From assembly GCA_023512835.1 (NCBI GenBank), contig CM042090.1, forward strand, positions 51,509,365 to 51,573,364: 64,000 bases of DNA, in the 5' to 3' direction. A program made the position numbers and the translations under genes. Positions 31,875 to 43,393 of the stretch are shown here, piece by piece. The stretch comes from Taxillus chinensis (taxonomy: Eukaryota > Streptophyta > Magnoliopsida > Santalales > Loranthaceae). The notes beneath the pieces were generated by a model, which saw nothing but the letters and a program-made list of their open reading frames with translations, was not told where the DNA came from and searched no databases. Each line of letters begins with the position of its first letter. Positions within the stretch are counted from its first letter, which is position 1.

Positions 31875-31904
31875 TTGCACGTGAATTGGGGAATTCACGT
31901 GCAA
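31875..31904. promoter_or_regulatory. perfect 13-bp G-box inverted repeat in the D1 LTR
   Basis: Arms TTGCACGTGAATT and its exact complement around a GGGG loop. Each arm contains CACGTG, the plant G-box bound by bZIP and bHLH factors. A weaker pair lies at 31773-31802. Also found in the D1 3' LTR. Confidence 0.7.
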
Positions 31905-32103
31905 ATTGGCGTGCAGGCATATTTTTGCATGGTTCCCTTGGTTTTGACATTCTAATGAACTTTCTCCAAAGGACCATGTTGAAATTCTGAGTATTTTGGC
32001 CTATATGGGTGCGGAAAGGTGCTAACTTGTGTGATCAAAACTACGTCGTTTTGATGCTGGGATTCATTTAATCAAAACTACGTCATTTTTCTGTTGTGTT
32101 GTC

Positions 32104-32110
32104 TATATAA
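32104..32110 (+). promoter_or_regulatory. TATA box of the D1 5' LTR
   Basis: TATATAA, conserved at 39309 (D1 3'), 52026 and 59350 (E1). Palindromes with an ACGT core lie 20-70 bp upstream and a GA repeat about 60 bp downstream. Confidence 0.7.
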
Positions 32111-32655
32111 GGAGGAGAAGCCCCTCTGTTTTAGGTTTAGGGTTTGTTGTTCCACCAGCCGTCGCAGAGAGAGAGAGAGAGAGGGAAGGAGAGCTCCTGG
32201 TTGCTGCCTGGCGCCTTACGTGGGTGGTCAGAGCCTCGTGGGTGGACGGCGTTCGGCTTGGGATCGGTTGTTGCCGCGTTGTTGCGTCTTTACCTGAGGT
32301 AGGGGTTCTTCTTCTTCTTAAACCCTCCTCTGTCCTAGGGTTCTAGGGCAGATTATGGGTTATCTCTGTTATATATATATATATATGTAATCCATATAGG
32401 TGTGATCTCCTATATGGATGTTGGCCTTCAATGGCGATTTTGGTGTTTCTGGTGTTTGTGTGATGCATGAAAAGTGTTCGATAAAATGCCTGTATGACAT
32501 GCCTGCTACATGTTTGAGAAAATGCCTGTGTGACTGGGTTTATGAGCCTGTGAATTTATGTACACCAACTGATTGGTTTTATACCTGTGAGGCTTTGCAT
32601 GCTAAGTGTTTGGTGTTATGTCTGTGTGACTAAGTATGGCCATGTGTGCTCTATT

Positions 32656-32800
32656 CTTGAAACCCGGTGGCTGTGGAAGCCCGGGACTGTTCTTGGAACC
32701 CGGTGGCTGTGGAAGCCTGAGACTGTTCTTGAAACCCGGTGGCTGTGGAAGCCCGGGACTGTCCTTGGAAACCCGGTGGCTGTGGAAGCCCGGGAGTGTT
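32656..32800 (+). repeat. 36-bp tandem array in the D1 5' LTR (four copies)
   Basis: Unit built on AACCCGGTGGCTGTGGAAGC and CCGGGACTGTTCTTGG. Also four copies at 39909-40053 (D1 3') and 52549-52689 (E1 5'), but two at 59882-59954 (E1 3'). Confidence 0.9.
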
Positions 32801-33287
32801 GATGTATCAGCCCGTGTATGATTGTGTTTGCTGTTATAGCCTGTATTTACATCCTGGTGGAATGATTGTATCACGACACAGCACTTGTACACAAGGCATG
32901 TAGATATTAGGTGCATGGGATGGGTTGGGGAGACATGATCCCTACTGAGCTGTGGTTGCTCACCCCTCCTACCATGTTGTTTTCTTTACAGGAACCTACA
33001 AGCGCTAGGTGGGAACACCAAGGTGGAAGACCTTATTTACTTTCCTGTCTACCATTTATGTTATTTTTATTGGAATTGATGTAACCCCAGCGGGGATGAG
33101 ATTGGAAAGGATTTCGTTGTAATAAACTGGTTTGGATTGTTTTGATGAACTTTATTTTCTCGAATGTGTTGTGAATGTTTAAAATGTAATATTCTTGGTG
33201 TGTATCCTAACCCCTTTGCCCTCCGTGTGGGTAAAAGGGGAGTCACGTGCCGGTTTCCTCGGGTTGGAAATCCGGGGCGTGACAATA

Positions 33288-33299
33288 TGGTATCAGAGC
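33288..33299 (+). other. primer-binding site of D1
   Basis: TGGTATCAGAGC, initiator tRNA-Met type, 3 nt after the LTR. Confidence 0.92.
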
Positions 33300-33694
33300 A
33301 TGGTCTAGTTGGCCTAGGGTAGTGGGCGGACCTGGTTATCCTAAGTCCTTTGGAGGAGCCTAGAGGGACATGCCTGATCAACATGGTCCTCTTTGAGCCT
33401 CCAAGGTGTGCTTAGGGTAGTCCAGTCTTGTGGTAGGATTTGCATGCATTGGCATTAGGGCACTAGTTGCATTTGCTGTGAATGTATGCTAAACTGTGGA
33501 TAAGATCACATGATTAAGCGAGATGTACAACTCTGATTTGTTTGGCAATGTGTACTGAACCGTGCAATGTGATTGATACAATGTATGTGTGTAATGTCAT
33601 GTGTTAGTGAAATTGATCAGTGGGGTAGAGGTAGTGACGCGATAGATTATAAAATTTGTTTTGATGTTTGTGCTTCTTACTTCGTGTAGTAAGA

Positions 33695-34765
33695 ATGCCG
33701 CCGAGGAGAGTGACACGTGCGTATGGGACAGTGGCTGATGAGTCATCTGCCCATGAGGGTCCGGGTGCGGGACCGTCCGTTGGAGGGCATGCGTTGTTAC
33801 TGGCACAGCTACAAGAAGGCATCCGGCTAGAGGTACGAGAGCTACGGGAGGGACTCCGGCAGGACGTTCGGGAGGAGGTGCGCCGTGAGATGGCGGCACA
33901 GTAGGTGGTGCCACCACCACCACCACCAATAGGAGAGCTGCCTCGTGAGCGTGAGAGTTCGCTGGGTGGTGTACCGACCCGTGCAGAGGATGACGTGGTG
34001 ACACGGTTCCGAAAGGAACAACCTCCGCGATTTAAGGGGGGAGAAGATCCTGTGGTAGCTGAGCAGTGGCTGAGGCAGATCGAGCATGTGTTTTCCTTTC
34101 TCCTACCCCGAGAGGAGGATAAGGTGAGACTGGCCATTCGGCAGCTGGAAGGGGATGCTCTGGAGTGGTGGTTGAGTGTCGCGGGAAGCCGTGCGGTGCG
34201 CTTCATGCTTTGGGAGGAGTTTCTGCAGGCTCTTCCATGATGAGTTCTTCCCGGAATCTTTGAGATGGCGAAGAGAGAGGAATTTGGCAGCCTGAAGCAA
34301 GGATCAAAGACGGTGCCCGAGTATGAGCGGGAGTTCCAGAGTCTGAGTCGGTTTGCCCCCGAGACAGTCGCAAAGGAGGACTTGAAGGCCCACAAGTTCA
34401 CTGCGGGCCTTAGGCCAGCCCCTTAGGGAGAGGGTGGCGATTCTACGTTTGAGGACATATGCCGAGGTCGTTGAGACAAGACGTATAGGCGAGAGGGAGC
34501 CGGAGGATGGGAGGCAGGTCCATCAGGGTCGTCGGTTGCACGGTGGGTCCGAACGCAATTCGGGGTCCAAGAGGCCTAAGACCGAGGAGAGAGATAGCGG
34601 TTCCTTCCGCCGTAGGGGACAGACATTGGTGAACCCAGGGAGGTCTAGCTTTGGCGGTGGCGACAGGCGGTCCAAACAGGGGGTCTCCCGCCGGTTGTTA
34701 CCGCTTGTGGGGAGCAAGGCCACTTGAGGAAGGAGTGTCCAAAGAGGGACCGGAAATGCCATAGT
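33695..34765 (+). pseudogene. gag: gag of D1, broken
   Basis: Starts MPPRRVTRAYGTVADESS. TAG at 33902-33904 replaces CAG (E1 has CAG there). The core (TRFRKEQPPRFKGGEDP, RLAIRQLEGDALEWWLSVAG) is followed by one-base frameshifts near 34215, 34270 and 34420. Zinc knuckles (relatives: CGEQGHLRKEC and CHSCGREGHLSRVC) lie at about 34710-34800 but in different frames. Confidence 0.88.
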
Positions 34766-36960
34766 TGTGGGACGAGAGGGCCATCTAAGCCGGGTTTGCC
34801 GGAGTGGCAACAGGGGAGTTGGAGGCATGACATCCAGGACAAGGAGTGATGCCGGTTTCCGTGCACCAGCAGAGAGACCAGCTCGTCGCTGGCCGGCTAG
34901 TCGGGCAGATCGAATCGGACCCGACCTCGGGGGAGGCCGGAGTGGCAGCGGGGCCGGCGGAGGCAGCCTTGGCGGGAAGCGCCCAGTGAGTGAACCGACC
35001 AGTGGCACGGGCCAAGGGAGGGTGTTTGCGCTGGAGGCGACGTACCCGGAGGAGGCTGAGCTACCAACCCCACCAGCTGAGGGTGGAGCAGGACCATCGG
35101 TGGTTAGAGGTACCCTCTTGATCTCCCGTACATTAGCTTCTGTCCTTTTCGATACGGGTGCATCGTGTTCGTTTGTTGCTGAGCTTGTGATAGATAGCTT
35201 GGGGTTAGCTTGTGTGGAGGCAGCGAAGCCCCTAGTTGTTGAGTCGCTAGTGGGGGGTATGATTGAGGTACGGCGAGTGTGTCGTGACTGTGTGTTAACC
35301 ATAGGCGAGGTGGAGCTGAGTTTTGACTTGCATGTGATGCCTTTGAGGACGTTTGACCTGATCTTGGGTATGGATTGGCTTATGGCTTTCCAGGCCAAGA
35401 TAGACTGTTATCGGCGGCGGGTATCCTTCGTGACACCTGCAGGGACCTCTTGCACCCTGCAGGGGGAGTGGGACTGTGAGGCGAGTCGGGTCGGGCAGTG
35501 TTGGACCGGTGGGGTGCCATTACCCACGAGGTTGGCAGCACCGACCTTGGCGAGGAGGGGAAGGTGGAAAAGAGGGTGTGGCCCGCTGTTGTGGACCAAT
35601 TTCAGGATGTTTTTCCTGAAGAGTTGAGGAGTTTGCCACCCAAGAGGAGTGTAGAGTTCACCATTGAGTTGGTGCCGGGGACGGGTCCGATTTCCCAAGT
35701 AGCGTATCGTATGGGGCCAGCTGAGTTGAGGGAGCTTCAGAGGCAAATCGAGGAGTTGGTGGGTCAAGGGTATATCAGACCAAGTACCTCACCTTGGGGT
35801 GCTCCGGTGCTCTTTGCTAAGAAGGCTGATGGTACACTACGTCTCTGCATCGACTACAGGAAGTCGAATTCGGTGATCGTGAAGAACAAGTACCCGTTGC
35901 CTCGGATAGATGACTTGTTTGACCAATTGAGTGGGGCCCAGTGGTTTTCCAAAATAGATTTACGGTCGGGGTATCATCAGTTGAGGGTTAGGGAGGGAGA
36001 CATCCCTAAGACGGCCTTTCGGTGCAGGTATGGGCACTACAAGTGGATAGTGATGCCTTTTGGGCTCACTAATGCGCCCGCCAGTATTTATGCATTTGAT
36101 GAACCAAGTTTTTGCCCCATACTTAGACTCGTTCGTGGTGGTATTTATCGACGATATCTTGGTGTATTCCAAGACCGAGAGGGAGCATGTGGAGCACTTG
36201 GCAACAAGTGTTGCAAACCTTGAGGGACCAAGAATCGTTTGCTAAGTTTAGCAAGTGTGAGTTTTGGCTGTAGGAGGTTCACTTTCTTGGCCATGTGGTG
36301 TCAGCTGAGGGAGTTAGGGTGGACCCAGCCAAGATTGAGGCCGTGGCATCGTGGGCGAGGCCAACCAACATTTTTGAGATCCGTAGTTTTCTTGGCTTGG
36401 CAGGGTACTATTGTCGTTTTGTCGAGGGGTTCTCCCGTTTGGCAGCGCCTATGACAGCGTTGACTCGGAAGGGCGTGAAGTTTGATTGGACTGACAAGTG
36501 TCAGCAGGCGTTTGAGACTCTCAAAACCCGTTTGACCACTGCACCGGTGTTGAGGTTACCTCGGGAGGATATTCCATATGAAGTGTCTTGTGATGCGTCC
36601 AGGGTTGGTTTGGGGTGTGTGCTTATGCGGGAGCACGGTGTGGTAGCTTATGGGTCAAGGCAGTGAAGCCTCATGAGCAGAATTATCCTACCCATGATCC
36701 GGAGTTAGCGGTCGTTATCTTCGCCCTGAAGAGTTGGCAGCACTACCTCTTGGGGGGAAAAGTTTGTGGTCTTCTCGGATCACAAGAGCCTTCAAGACAT
36801 CTTTACTCAGAAGGACTTGAATTTGAGGCAAAGGAGATGGGTGGAGTATTTGCAGACCTTTGATTTTACTCTTGCCTATACCCCGGGCAAAGGGTAATGT
36901 TGTGGCTGATGCGTTGAGCAGAAAAGGGACAGCTGAGGTGGCCGTGAGAGAGTGGAAGCT
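34766..36960 (+). pseudogene. protease, RT and RNase H of D1, broken
   Basis: Protease: [17 protein letters not shown] and [13 protein letters not shown] (about 35130-35390). [34 protein letters not shown] and [12 protein letters not shown] (about 36135-36175). RNase [14 protein letters not shown] and [22 protein letters not shown]. Lesions by comparison with E1: frameshifts near 35500, 36083, 36210, 36760 and 36890, TAG near 36272 (CAG in relatives) and TGA at 36664-36666 (frameshifted). The catalytic residues themselves are present. Confidence 0.88.
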
Positions 36961-38479
36961 GATGGAGCGGTTGGCGATGTTGCAGGCAGCTTTGTTGTTC
37001 GTGATGGTGGGACAGTCCTGAGCCCTTTGGTGGTGGTGCCTGAGTTGTACCAGCGCGTCCGGGAGGAACAGCTGGGTGACATTGAGTGCGAGGTTCTCCG
37101 TGCCCGTATTGAGGCTGGGGAGCTATCTGAGGACTGGACAGAGGGTCCTGAGCATGAGTTGTCGTTTCAGGGGCGGTTGGTAGTAGCTTCTTCCCTCAGG
37201 GATGAGGTGATGAGGGAGTTTCACCAATCTAGAGTTCCTGTGCATCCAGGGGGTACGAAGATGTACCATGCGCTTCGCGGACATTTTTGGTGGCCTGAGA
37301 TGAAACTCGATGTGGCCGCCTTTGTTTCGCGATGCCTCACATGTCAGCAGGTGAAGGCTGAGCATCAGCGGCCGACGGGCATGTTACAGTCTTTGCCCAT
37401 CGCGGAGTGGAAGTGGGACCATATAGCGATGGATTTTGTGACTGGTCTTCCACCCACCACGGGGAGGAAAGATATGATTTGGGTGATTGTGGATCGACTC
37501 ACAAAGTCGGCCCATTTCCTGGATGTTCGCGAGCGAGACTCTATTGGGACCTTGAGTCAGCTGTACATGGACGAGATTGTGAGACTGCATGGAGTACCAT
37601 CATCGGTTGTCTCAGACCGGGATTCGAGGTTCACTTCCCGTTTTTGGGCAGGTTTGCAGGAGGCTATGGGGACCAAGCTTCACTTGAGTACAGCCTTTCA
37701 CCCTGAGACTGACGGCCAGACAGAGAGGACGAATCAGACGTTGGAGGACATGTTACGGGCCTGTGTGTTAGATTTTGGGGTTCGTGGGCAACTCACCTTC
37801 CTTTGGTGGAGTTTGCCTACAATAACGCTTATCAGGCATCCATTGGGATGGCTCCTTTTGAGGTGTTGTATGGACGGCCGTGTCGATCACCTTTGTGTTG
37901 GACCGAGGTGGGGGAGACAGCTCTCTTGGGACCGCAGTTGGTTCAAGAGGCTACCGAGAAGGTTAAGTTGATTCGTCAGCGTTTCTTAGCAGCTCAGAGT
38001 CGACAGAATCTTATGCGGATCAGCGGCGGCGCCCTTTGGAGTTTTCTGTTGGTGATCATGTGTTTCTTCGTGTTTCCCCACGTCGTGGACATCGCCGGTT
38101 TGGGCGAGGTTCCAAGCTATCTCCGCGGTTTATTGGTCCTTTTGAGATTCTGGATCGTGTGGGGCCTGTGGCCTACCGGTTAGCATTACCACCGCGGCTG
38201 AGTCGAGTGCACAACGTGTTTCACGTGTCCCAGTTGCGGAAGTATCACCCTAACCCCACTCATGTGATCGATTGGGGCACATTGGACATTGCGGATGACA
38301 TGTCCGTCGTTGAGGCCCCTATCCGTATCCTAGATCGGCCAGAGAAGCTTTTGCGTGGTCATGCTATTCCTTTGGTTCGCGTGCTGTGGCAACACCGTGG
38401 CATTAAGGAGGAGACATGGGAACGTGAGTCCGTGATGCGTGAGCAGCACCCAGACTTGTTCGAGGACGAACAATCTTAA
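36952..38479 (+). pseudogene. integrase and chromodomain of D1, broken
   Basis: HHCC motif [16 protein letters not shown] ... CLTC. DDE residues in [24 protein letters not shown] and [18 protein letters not shown]. Frameshifts occur near 37790 and 38000-38040. The final frame (38036-38479) has the GPFEILDRVGPVAYRLALPP block and the chromodomain-like VRVLWQHRGIKEETWERES before the stop at 38477-38479. Confidence 0.9.
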
Positions 38480-38808
38480 GCGTGGGAGGTGGCTGTTGGC
38501 CAAGGGACAGTGATGTGTTTTCTTGTGATGTGTTTTCTTGTATTAGTTGGTGTATTTGTATTGTCTTTTAAAGACAAGTGTTCATATTTGTGATGTGCTT
38601 TGAGATGTGTATTCGTGCCATGTGGACATGTGTTATAGGCATTATTGTGGTTATGGATTATGGTGGTACTGTTATGTGCTGTTGTGTTGTGTGTGGTGTA
38701 TGACCCATTTGGGTGTTGTGGCTCGCCGTGTGGCAAATGGGTAGCTGGTGTTTGGTTTCCTCGTATGTCATTTCTTTTCGAGGACGAAAAGTCTTAAGGG
38801 AGAGAGGA
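38480..38808 (+). other. D1 3' untranslated region, two hairpin/purine modules and PPT
   Basis: A hairpin TTGTTCGAGGACGAACAA (38456-38473, overlapping the pol end) is followed by a purine-rich run (38478-38492). About 320 bp later CTTTTCGAGGACGAAAAG (38774-38791) is followed by the true polypurine tract AAGGGAGAGAGGA (38796-38808) and the LTR. Confidence 0.85.
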
Positions 38809-39368
38809 TGTAAGGACCCGTACCTTGAGTTAGTCAGTTTTACCTTCTGAGTGGAGTTTTTCTAGATTTTGACCCAGGTAAATGGACTCCAATGAATTCA
38901 CGTGCAAAAGGAAAGATGCTTAGAATGATGTCCTCTATCTACCACAGAAGTTTCAGGCCAAATGGACGTGTATGTGAGGTGCACGTGAATTGGGTCCATT
39001 TCACGTGCAAGTGTGGTTGTCTTCTACATGATGCAAGGAGGCTAGGGGTGAAGTTTGAGCGCATTTGGAGTGCATTTGGAGTTGCACGTGAATTGGGGAA
39101 TTCACGTGCAAATTGGCGTGAGCATATTTTTGCATGGTTCCCTTGGTTTTGATATTCTAATGAACTTTCTCCAAAGGACCATGTTGAAATTCTGAGTATT
39201 TTGGCCTATATGGGTGCGGAAAGGTGCTAACTTGTGTGATCAAAACTACATCGTTTTGATGCTGGGATTCACTTAATCAAAACTACGTCGTTTTGCTATT
39301 GTGTTGTCTATATAAGGAGGAGAAGCCCCTCTGTTTTAGGTTTAGGGTTTGTTGCTCCACCAGCCGTC

Positions 39369-39423
<55 letters not shown>

Positions 39424-39596
39424 AGGAGAGCTCCTGGTTGCTGCCTGGCGCCTTGCGTGGGTGGTCGAGCCTCGTGGGTGGACGGCGTTCGGCTTGGGAT
39501 CGGACCGTTGCCGCGTTGTTGCGTCTTACCTAAGTAGGGGTTCTGTTCTTCCTAAACCCTCCTCTGTCCTAGGGTTCTAGGGCAGATTATGGGTTA

Positions 39597-39642
<46 letters not shown>

Positions 39643-40536
39643 ATCCATATAGGTGTGATCTCCTATATGGATGTTGGCCTTCAATGGCGATTTTGGTGTT
39701 TCTGGTGTTTGTGTGATGCATGAAAAGTGTTCGATAAAATGCCTGTATGACATGCCTGCTACATGTTTGAGAAAATGCCTGTGTGACTGGGTTTATGAGC
39801 CTGTGAATTTATGTACACCAACTGATTGGTTTTATACCTGTGAAGCTTTGCATGCTAAGTGTTTGGTGTTATGTCTGTGTGACTAAGTATGGCCATGTGT
39901 GCTCTGTTCTTGAAACCCGGTGGCTGTGGAAACCCGGGACTGTTCTTGGAACCCGGTGGTTGTGGAAGCCCGGGACTGTTCTTGAAACCCGGTGGCTGTG
40001 GAAGCCCGGGACTGTCCTTGGAAACCCGGTGGCTGTGGAAGCCCGGGAGTGTTGATGTATCAGCCCGTGTATGATTGTGTTTGCTGTTATAGCCTGTATT
40101 TACATCTGGTGGAATGATTGTATCACGACACAGCACTTGTACACAAGGCATGTAGATATTAGGTGCATGGGATGGGTTGGGGAGACATGATCCCTACTGA
40201 GCTGTGGTTGCTCACCCCTCCTACCAGGTTGTTTTCTTTACAGGAACCTACAGGCGCTAGGTGGGAACACCAAGGTGGAAGACCTTATTTACTTTCCTGT
40301 CTACCATTTATGTTATTTTTATTGGAATTGATGTAACCCCAGTGGGGATGGGATTGGAAAGGATTTCGTTGTAATAAACTGGTTTGGATTGTTTTGATGA
40401 ACTTTATTTTCTTGAATGTGTTGTGAATGTTTAAAATGTAATATTCTTGGTGTGTATCCTAACCCCTTTGCCCTCCGTGTGGGTAAAAGGGGAGTCACGT
40501 GCCGGTTTCCTCGGGTTAGAAATCCGGGGCGTGACA
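38809..40536 (+). repeat. 3' LTR of D1
   Basis: TGTAAGGACCCG ... GGGGCGTGACA, 1728 bp. Almost identical to the 5' LTR, except for a longer GA run (39371-39420), a longer TA run (39601-39639) and a few substitutions, including one in the ACGT palindrome. Confidence 0.94.
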
Positions 40537-40541
40537 GTGGA

Positions 40542-41150
40542 GGCCAAGATTGATTGTTTTCGACGGTGTGTGACATTTCTCACACCAGAGGGCACGCGGG
40601 ATGTCTTTGTGGGTGAGTAGACCGAGGAGGCATGCAGGTTGGGACCTTTAAGGCATGGGTGGGGTGTTGTGACCCACCAGTTAGCCAGCTTAATGTTGGT
40701 TGACAGGACGAGAGAGGGGAAGGCTGTTTTGCCACCCATTGTAGATCAGTTCCCGGATGTGTTTCCCGAGGACTTGGTCAGTTTGCCACCCGTGAGGGAG
40801 GTAGAGTTTTCGATCGAGTTGTTACCAGGGACAACACCGATCAGGTTAGCGGCCTACAAGATGGCACCGACAGAGCTTAGAGAGCTCAAAAGACAGATAG
40901 ATGACCTATTGGATGAGGCTTTATCAGGCGGAGTAGCTCAACGTGGGGCGCTCCAGTGTTGTTCGCGAAGAAGGCGGATGGTTCACTTCGGCTGTGTATA
41001 AACTACCGGAAGTTGAACCAGGTGACTGTGAAGAACAGGTATCCATTGCCGAGGATCGATGACCTGTTCGATCAGTTTGGAGGTGCGAAATAGTTTTCCA
41101 AGATAGACTTGAGATCTGGATACCATCAGTTGAGGGTTAGGGAGGCAGAT
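40542..41150 (+). pseudogene. B1 protease end and RT start
   Basis: Continues the B1 frame after D1 (AKIDCFRRCVTFLTPEGTRD). [20 protein letters not shown] precedes the RT. TAG at 40618-40620 and 41091-41093 both sit where relatives have TGG. A frameshift lies near 40920. RT motif A ([10 protein letters not shown]) is intact. Cut at 41150 by solo LTR B2 and resumes at 43394. Confidence 0.9.
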
Positions 41151-43388
41151 TGTAAAGACTCGTATTTGGGCAGTCTTGAGAGATAGTCATTCTATGGGAA
41201 TGTAACTATCTGGACGGTAGTGTAGCCGTTGATGTGAGCATTTTGACTATACTTGGGCCCGATTTTGAGTCGGGGCCCCATTTGACCCGATTGTTGACTT
41301 TCTCGGGGTTTATTGGTTGACCTTGCGTTTGAGCAGTCAATTTGGATAGTGATGTGCTCGTCATTTCGAGCGTTTTGACAGTAATTGGGCTCAATTTAGA
41401 GTTCGTGACCTCGGGAGGTCAATTGATATTTTTGGAATTTATTAATGAAAAAAAATACAGAAATATAAATAGGGGAAAGAGAGCTTCCACGTTACGTTTC
41501 AGCGTTTCTGCATCTGCGTTGGAGAGCTTAGAGAGAGAAGAGAGAAGGAAGCTTGGAGCCTTCGATTTGGGGCGTTTTGAGCTCGTTCAAGCATCAAGAA
41601 TCATTCCAGGTAGGTGTTCCATTGATTCTTCACCCTTTTCTTGCTGTTTTTTTTGGATTAACATGTAAGAATTTGATGAAATCATGCAAATTCGTGTTGA
41701 ACCCTAGAATTTGGGGAAAAACCAATTTTGGGTTGAATCTTGTATTTAAAATGCGTTCTAAGGGGTAAGACGTGATTTAAAACCTAATATATAGTATTAG
41801 GTATGAGTTTTATGAGATTCCGAAAGGTCTGGAGGTTTCTGGGTTGAATCCAAACGAGAAACAGGTGAAAAACGATGATGAACAGTAACTGTCGTGAACT
41901 GGGTAGAGAACAGCCGATGAGATCGACTGGAAATTAAAAATTTCGAATGTGCAGTTTCGAAGGTTCGAAGGTAGGTTCGATGTAGTGTAATTTCGAGCGT
42001 CGAATGTGCAATTTTCGAGTATCGTTTCGAAGGTTCGTAGGTACTTCGAAGGGAGTTTCGAAGGCAGTTCATGGGTACTTCGAAGGTAGTTTTCGAAGGT
42101 AGTTCGAGTGTAGGTTCGAGGGTCGAAGGCAGTCCAAAAAGAGATTCGAAAATACAGATTCGAAATACAGTAAAGGCAGATTCGAAAATGTAGTTTCACT
42201 GGCAGATTCGAAATACAGTTTGACTGGACTGGACTAGACCTATTTACATTGCAACCTATAAAGTATATACTTAAGTTACAATGTAAATAACGAAATACCC
42301 CCCATCTGGATTCAAAGAAAAATACTAGAAAAATTAATTCCCACTATTTCAAAATGTGAAAATTGGGATTTAGTGTAAAATCTCGGAAAAACCCAAAAGT
42401 TCGTAGTGGTGAATTTTTGGAAAGTGGGGTTAGACATCTCAGAAAAATCCCCGAAAATCAGATTATCTTATTTATGATAAGGGAACCTAATGCCGGGACT
42501 TTTAATTACAAGAAAATAGCTGCTTTGGGTACTTCCTTCATAAATCAAGGGTTGAGGATTTACTTGTGAAGACTGGCTACAATTCTAAAGGAAATGTTGA
42601 GAATGACATGCCATACTAATGTTAGTATGTTGATGTGAGGTTTTGGGGCATGGACTCCGTGACTTGTTTGGGTTCTCACCGTGATGCACCGATGGTGCTA
42701 TGTGGTTGACGTGGCAGGCATATGAACCGATGGCAGGCCTGTGTGGCGACTGTGGTCAGGCATATTGCGCTGTGGACAGGCTAAGGCCTGAGTTGAGCCG
42801 TTGAGCTCGTGGAGCTAGGGCAGAGTGCCCTGAGCTGGGATCCCATGGAGGATCGGGGACGAGTTGTCCTGATATTTGTTGCAGGCTGAGTCCTGATGTT
42901 TGTGCACACTACACGGTGCACGAGTACACCGAGCATATAGTATGGACTTATATGTGTTGCATGATGTGGAGTGTTAGGGTCACCTACTGAGCTTGCCGCT
43001 CACCCCTACTTGTTGTTTACCCTTTTCAGGTGTGACTCGAGACTAGTGGAGGACTTTCTTCCAGGAGGACGTCCACTACTCTGATGTATGATACAGTTAT
43101 ATTCTGTATTGTTTTATGTGATATCCCGGACATGGGTCCGTGGACAGTTGTATTTGCATACTGTATGATGTGATGTATGTATGATTGTTTGACTCTTTGT
43201 ATGCATGATGATATATGGGAAAGTACAGGATTACCCTTGGTGTATGACTATACAGGGTTGCATATTTGAGACAGCACCCGCGGTGTAGTCTCTATTGGTG
43301 CTAGTCACCAACCCCTTGACCTTTCGGGTGCGGGCAAGGGGAAGTCATGTACCCGGTTCCGTGTTCCCTGGAATTCGGGGGCGTGACA
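41151..43388 (+). repeat. solo LTR B2, inserted in B1 RT
   Basis: TGTAAAGACTCG ... GGGGGCGTGACA, 2238 bp, flanked by CAGAT at 41146-41150 and 43389-43393 with no internal sequence, so it is the product of LTR-LTR recombination. TATA box at 41464, an AUG-free leader, and a strong donor-like CCAG|GTAGGTG at 41610. Its short-repeat tract (41930-42200) differs from that of the B1 LTRs. Confidence 0.95.
41464..41471 (+). promoter_or_regulatory. TATA box of solo LTR B2
   Basis: TATAAATA at the conserved B-LTR position, followed by a purine-rich leader. Confidence 0.6.
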
Positions 43389-43393
43389 CAGAT

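Larger units (their letters stand above)
31603..33284 (+). repeat. 5' LTR of D1
   Basis: TGTAAGGACCCG ... GGGGCGTGACA, 1682 bp. In order: two G-box hairpins (31773-31802, 31875-31904), two ACGT-core palindromes (first at 32034-32055), TATA box at 32104, (GA)n leader at 32166, GTAGGGG donor-like site at 32299, a TA microsatellite (32368-32387) and a four-copy 36-bp array (32656-32800). Confidence 0.93.
32299..33689 (+). other. candidate leader intron of D1
   Basis: Donor CCTGAG|GTAGGGG at 32299 and acceptor TGTGCTTCTTACTTCGTGTAG ending at 33689, 5 nt before the gag ATG. The leader from TATA to donor contains no ATG. The interval includes the PBS. Confidence 0.55.
31603..40536 (+). mobile_element. 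Del/Tekay-like chromovirus D1, complete, inserted in B1 protease
   Basis: 8934 bp, flanked by GTGGA at 31598-31602 and 40537-40541. LTRs 31603-33284 and 38809-40536, PBS 33288-33299, polypurine tract 38796-38808. The LTRs differ by only about 1% outside microsatellites, yet the gag-pol region (33695-38479) has at least ten frameshifts and stops. It is closely related to E1 along the coding region. Confidence 0.95.

Noticed and set aside
33597..34401. Antisense frames opposite gag in D1 (33604-34401) and E1 (53665-54117)
   Set aside because: They are shadows of the G/C-rich gag coding sequence on the other strand.
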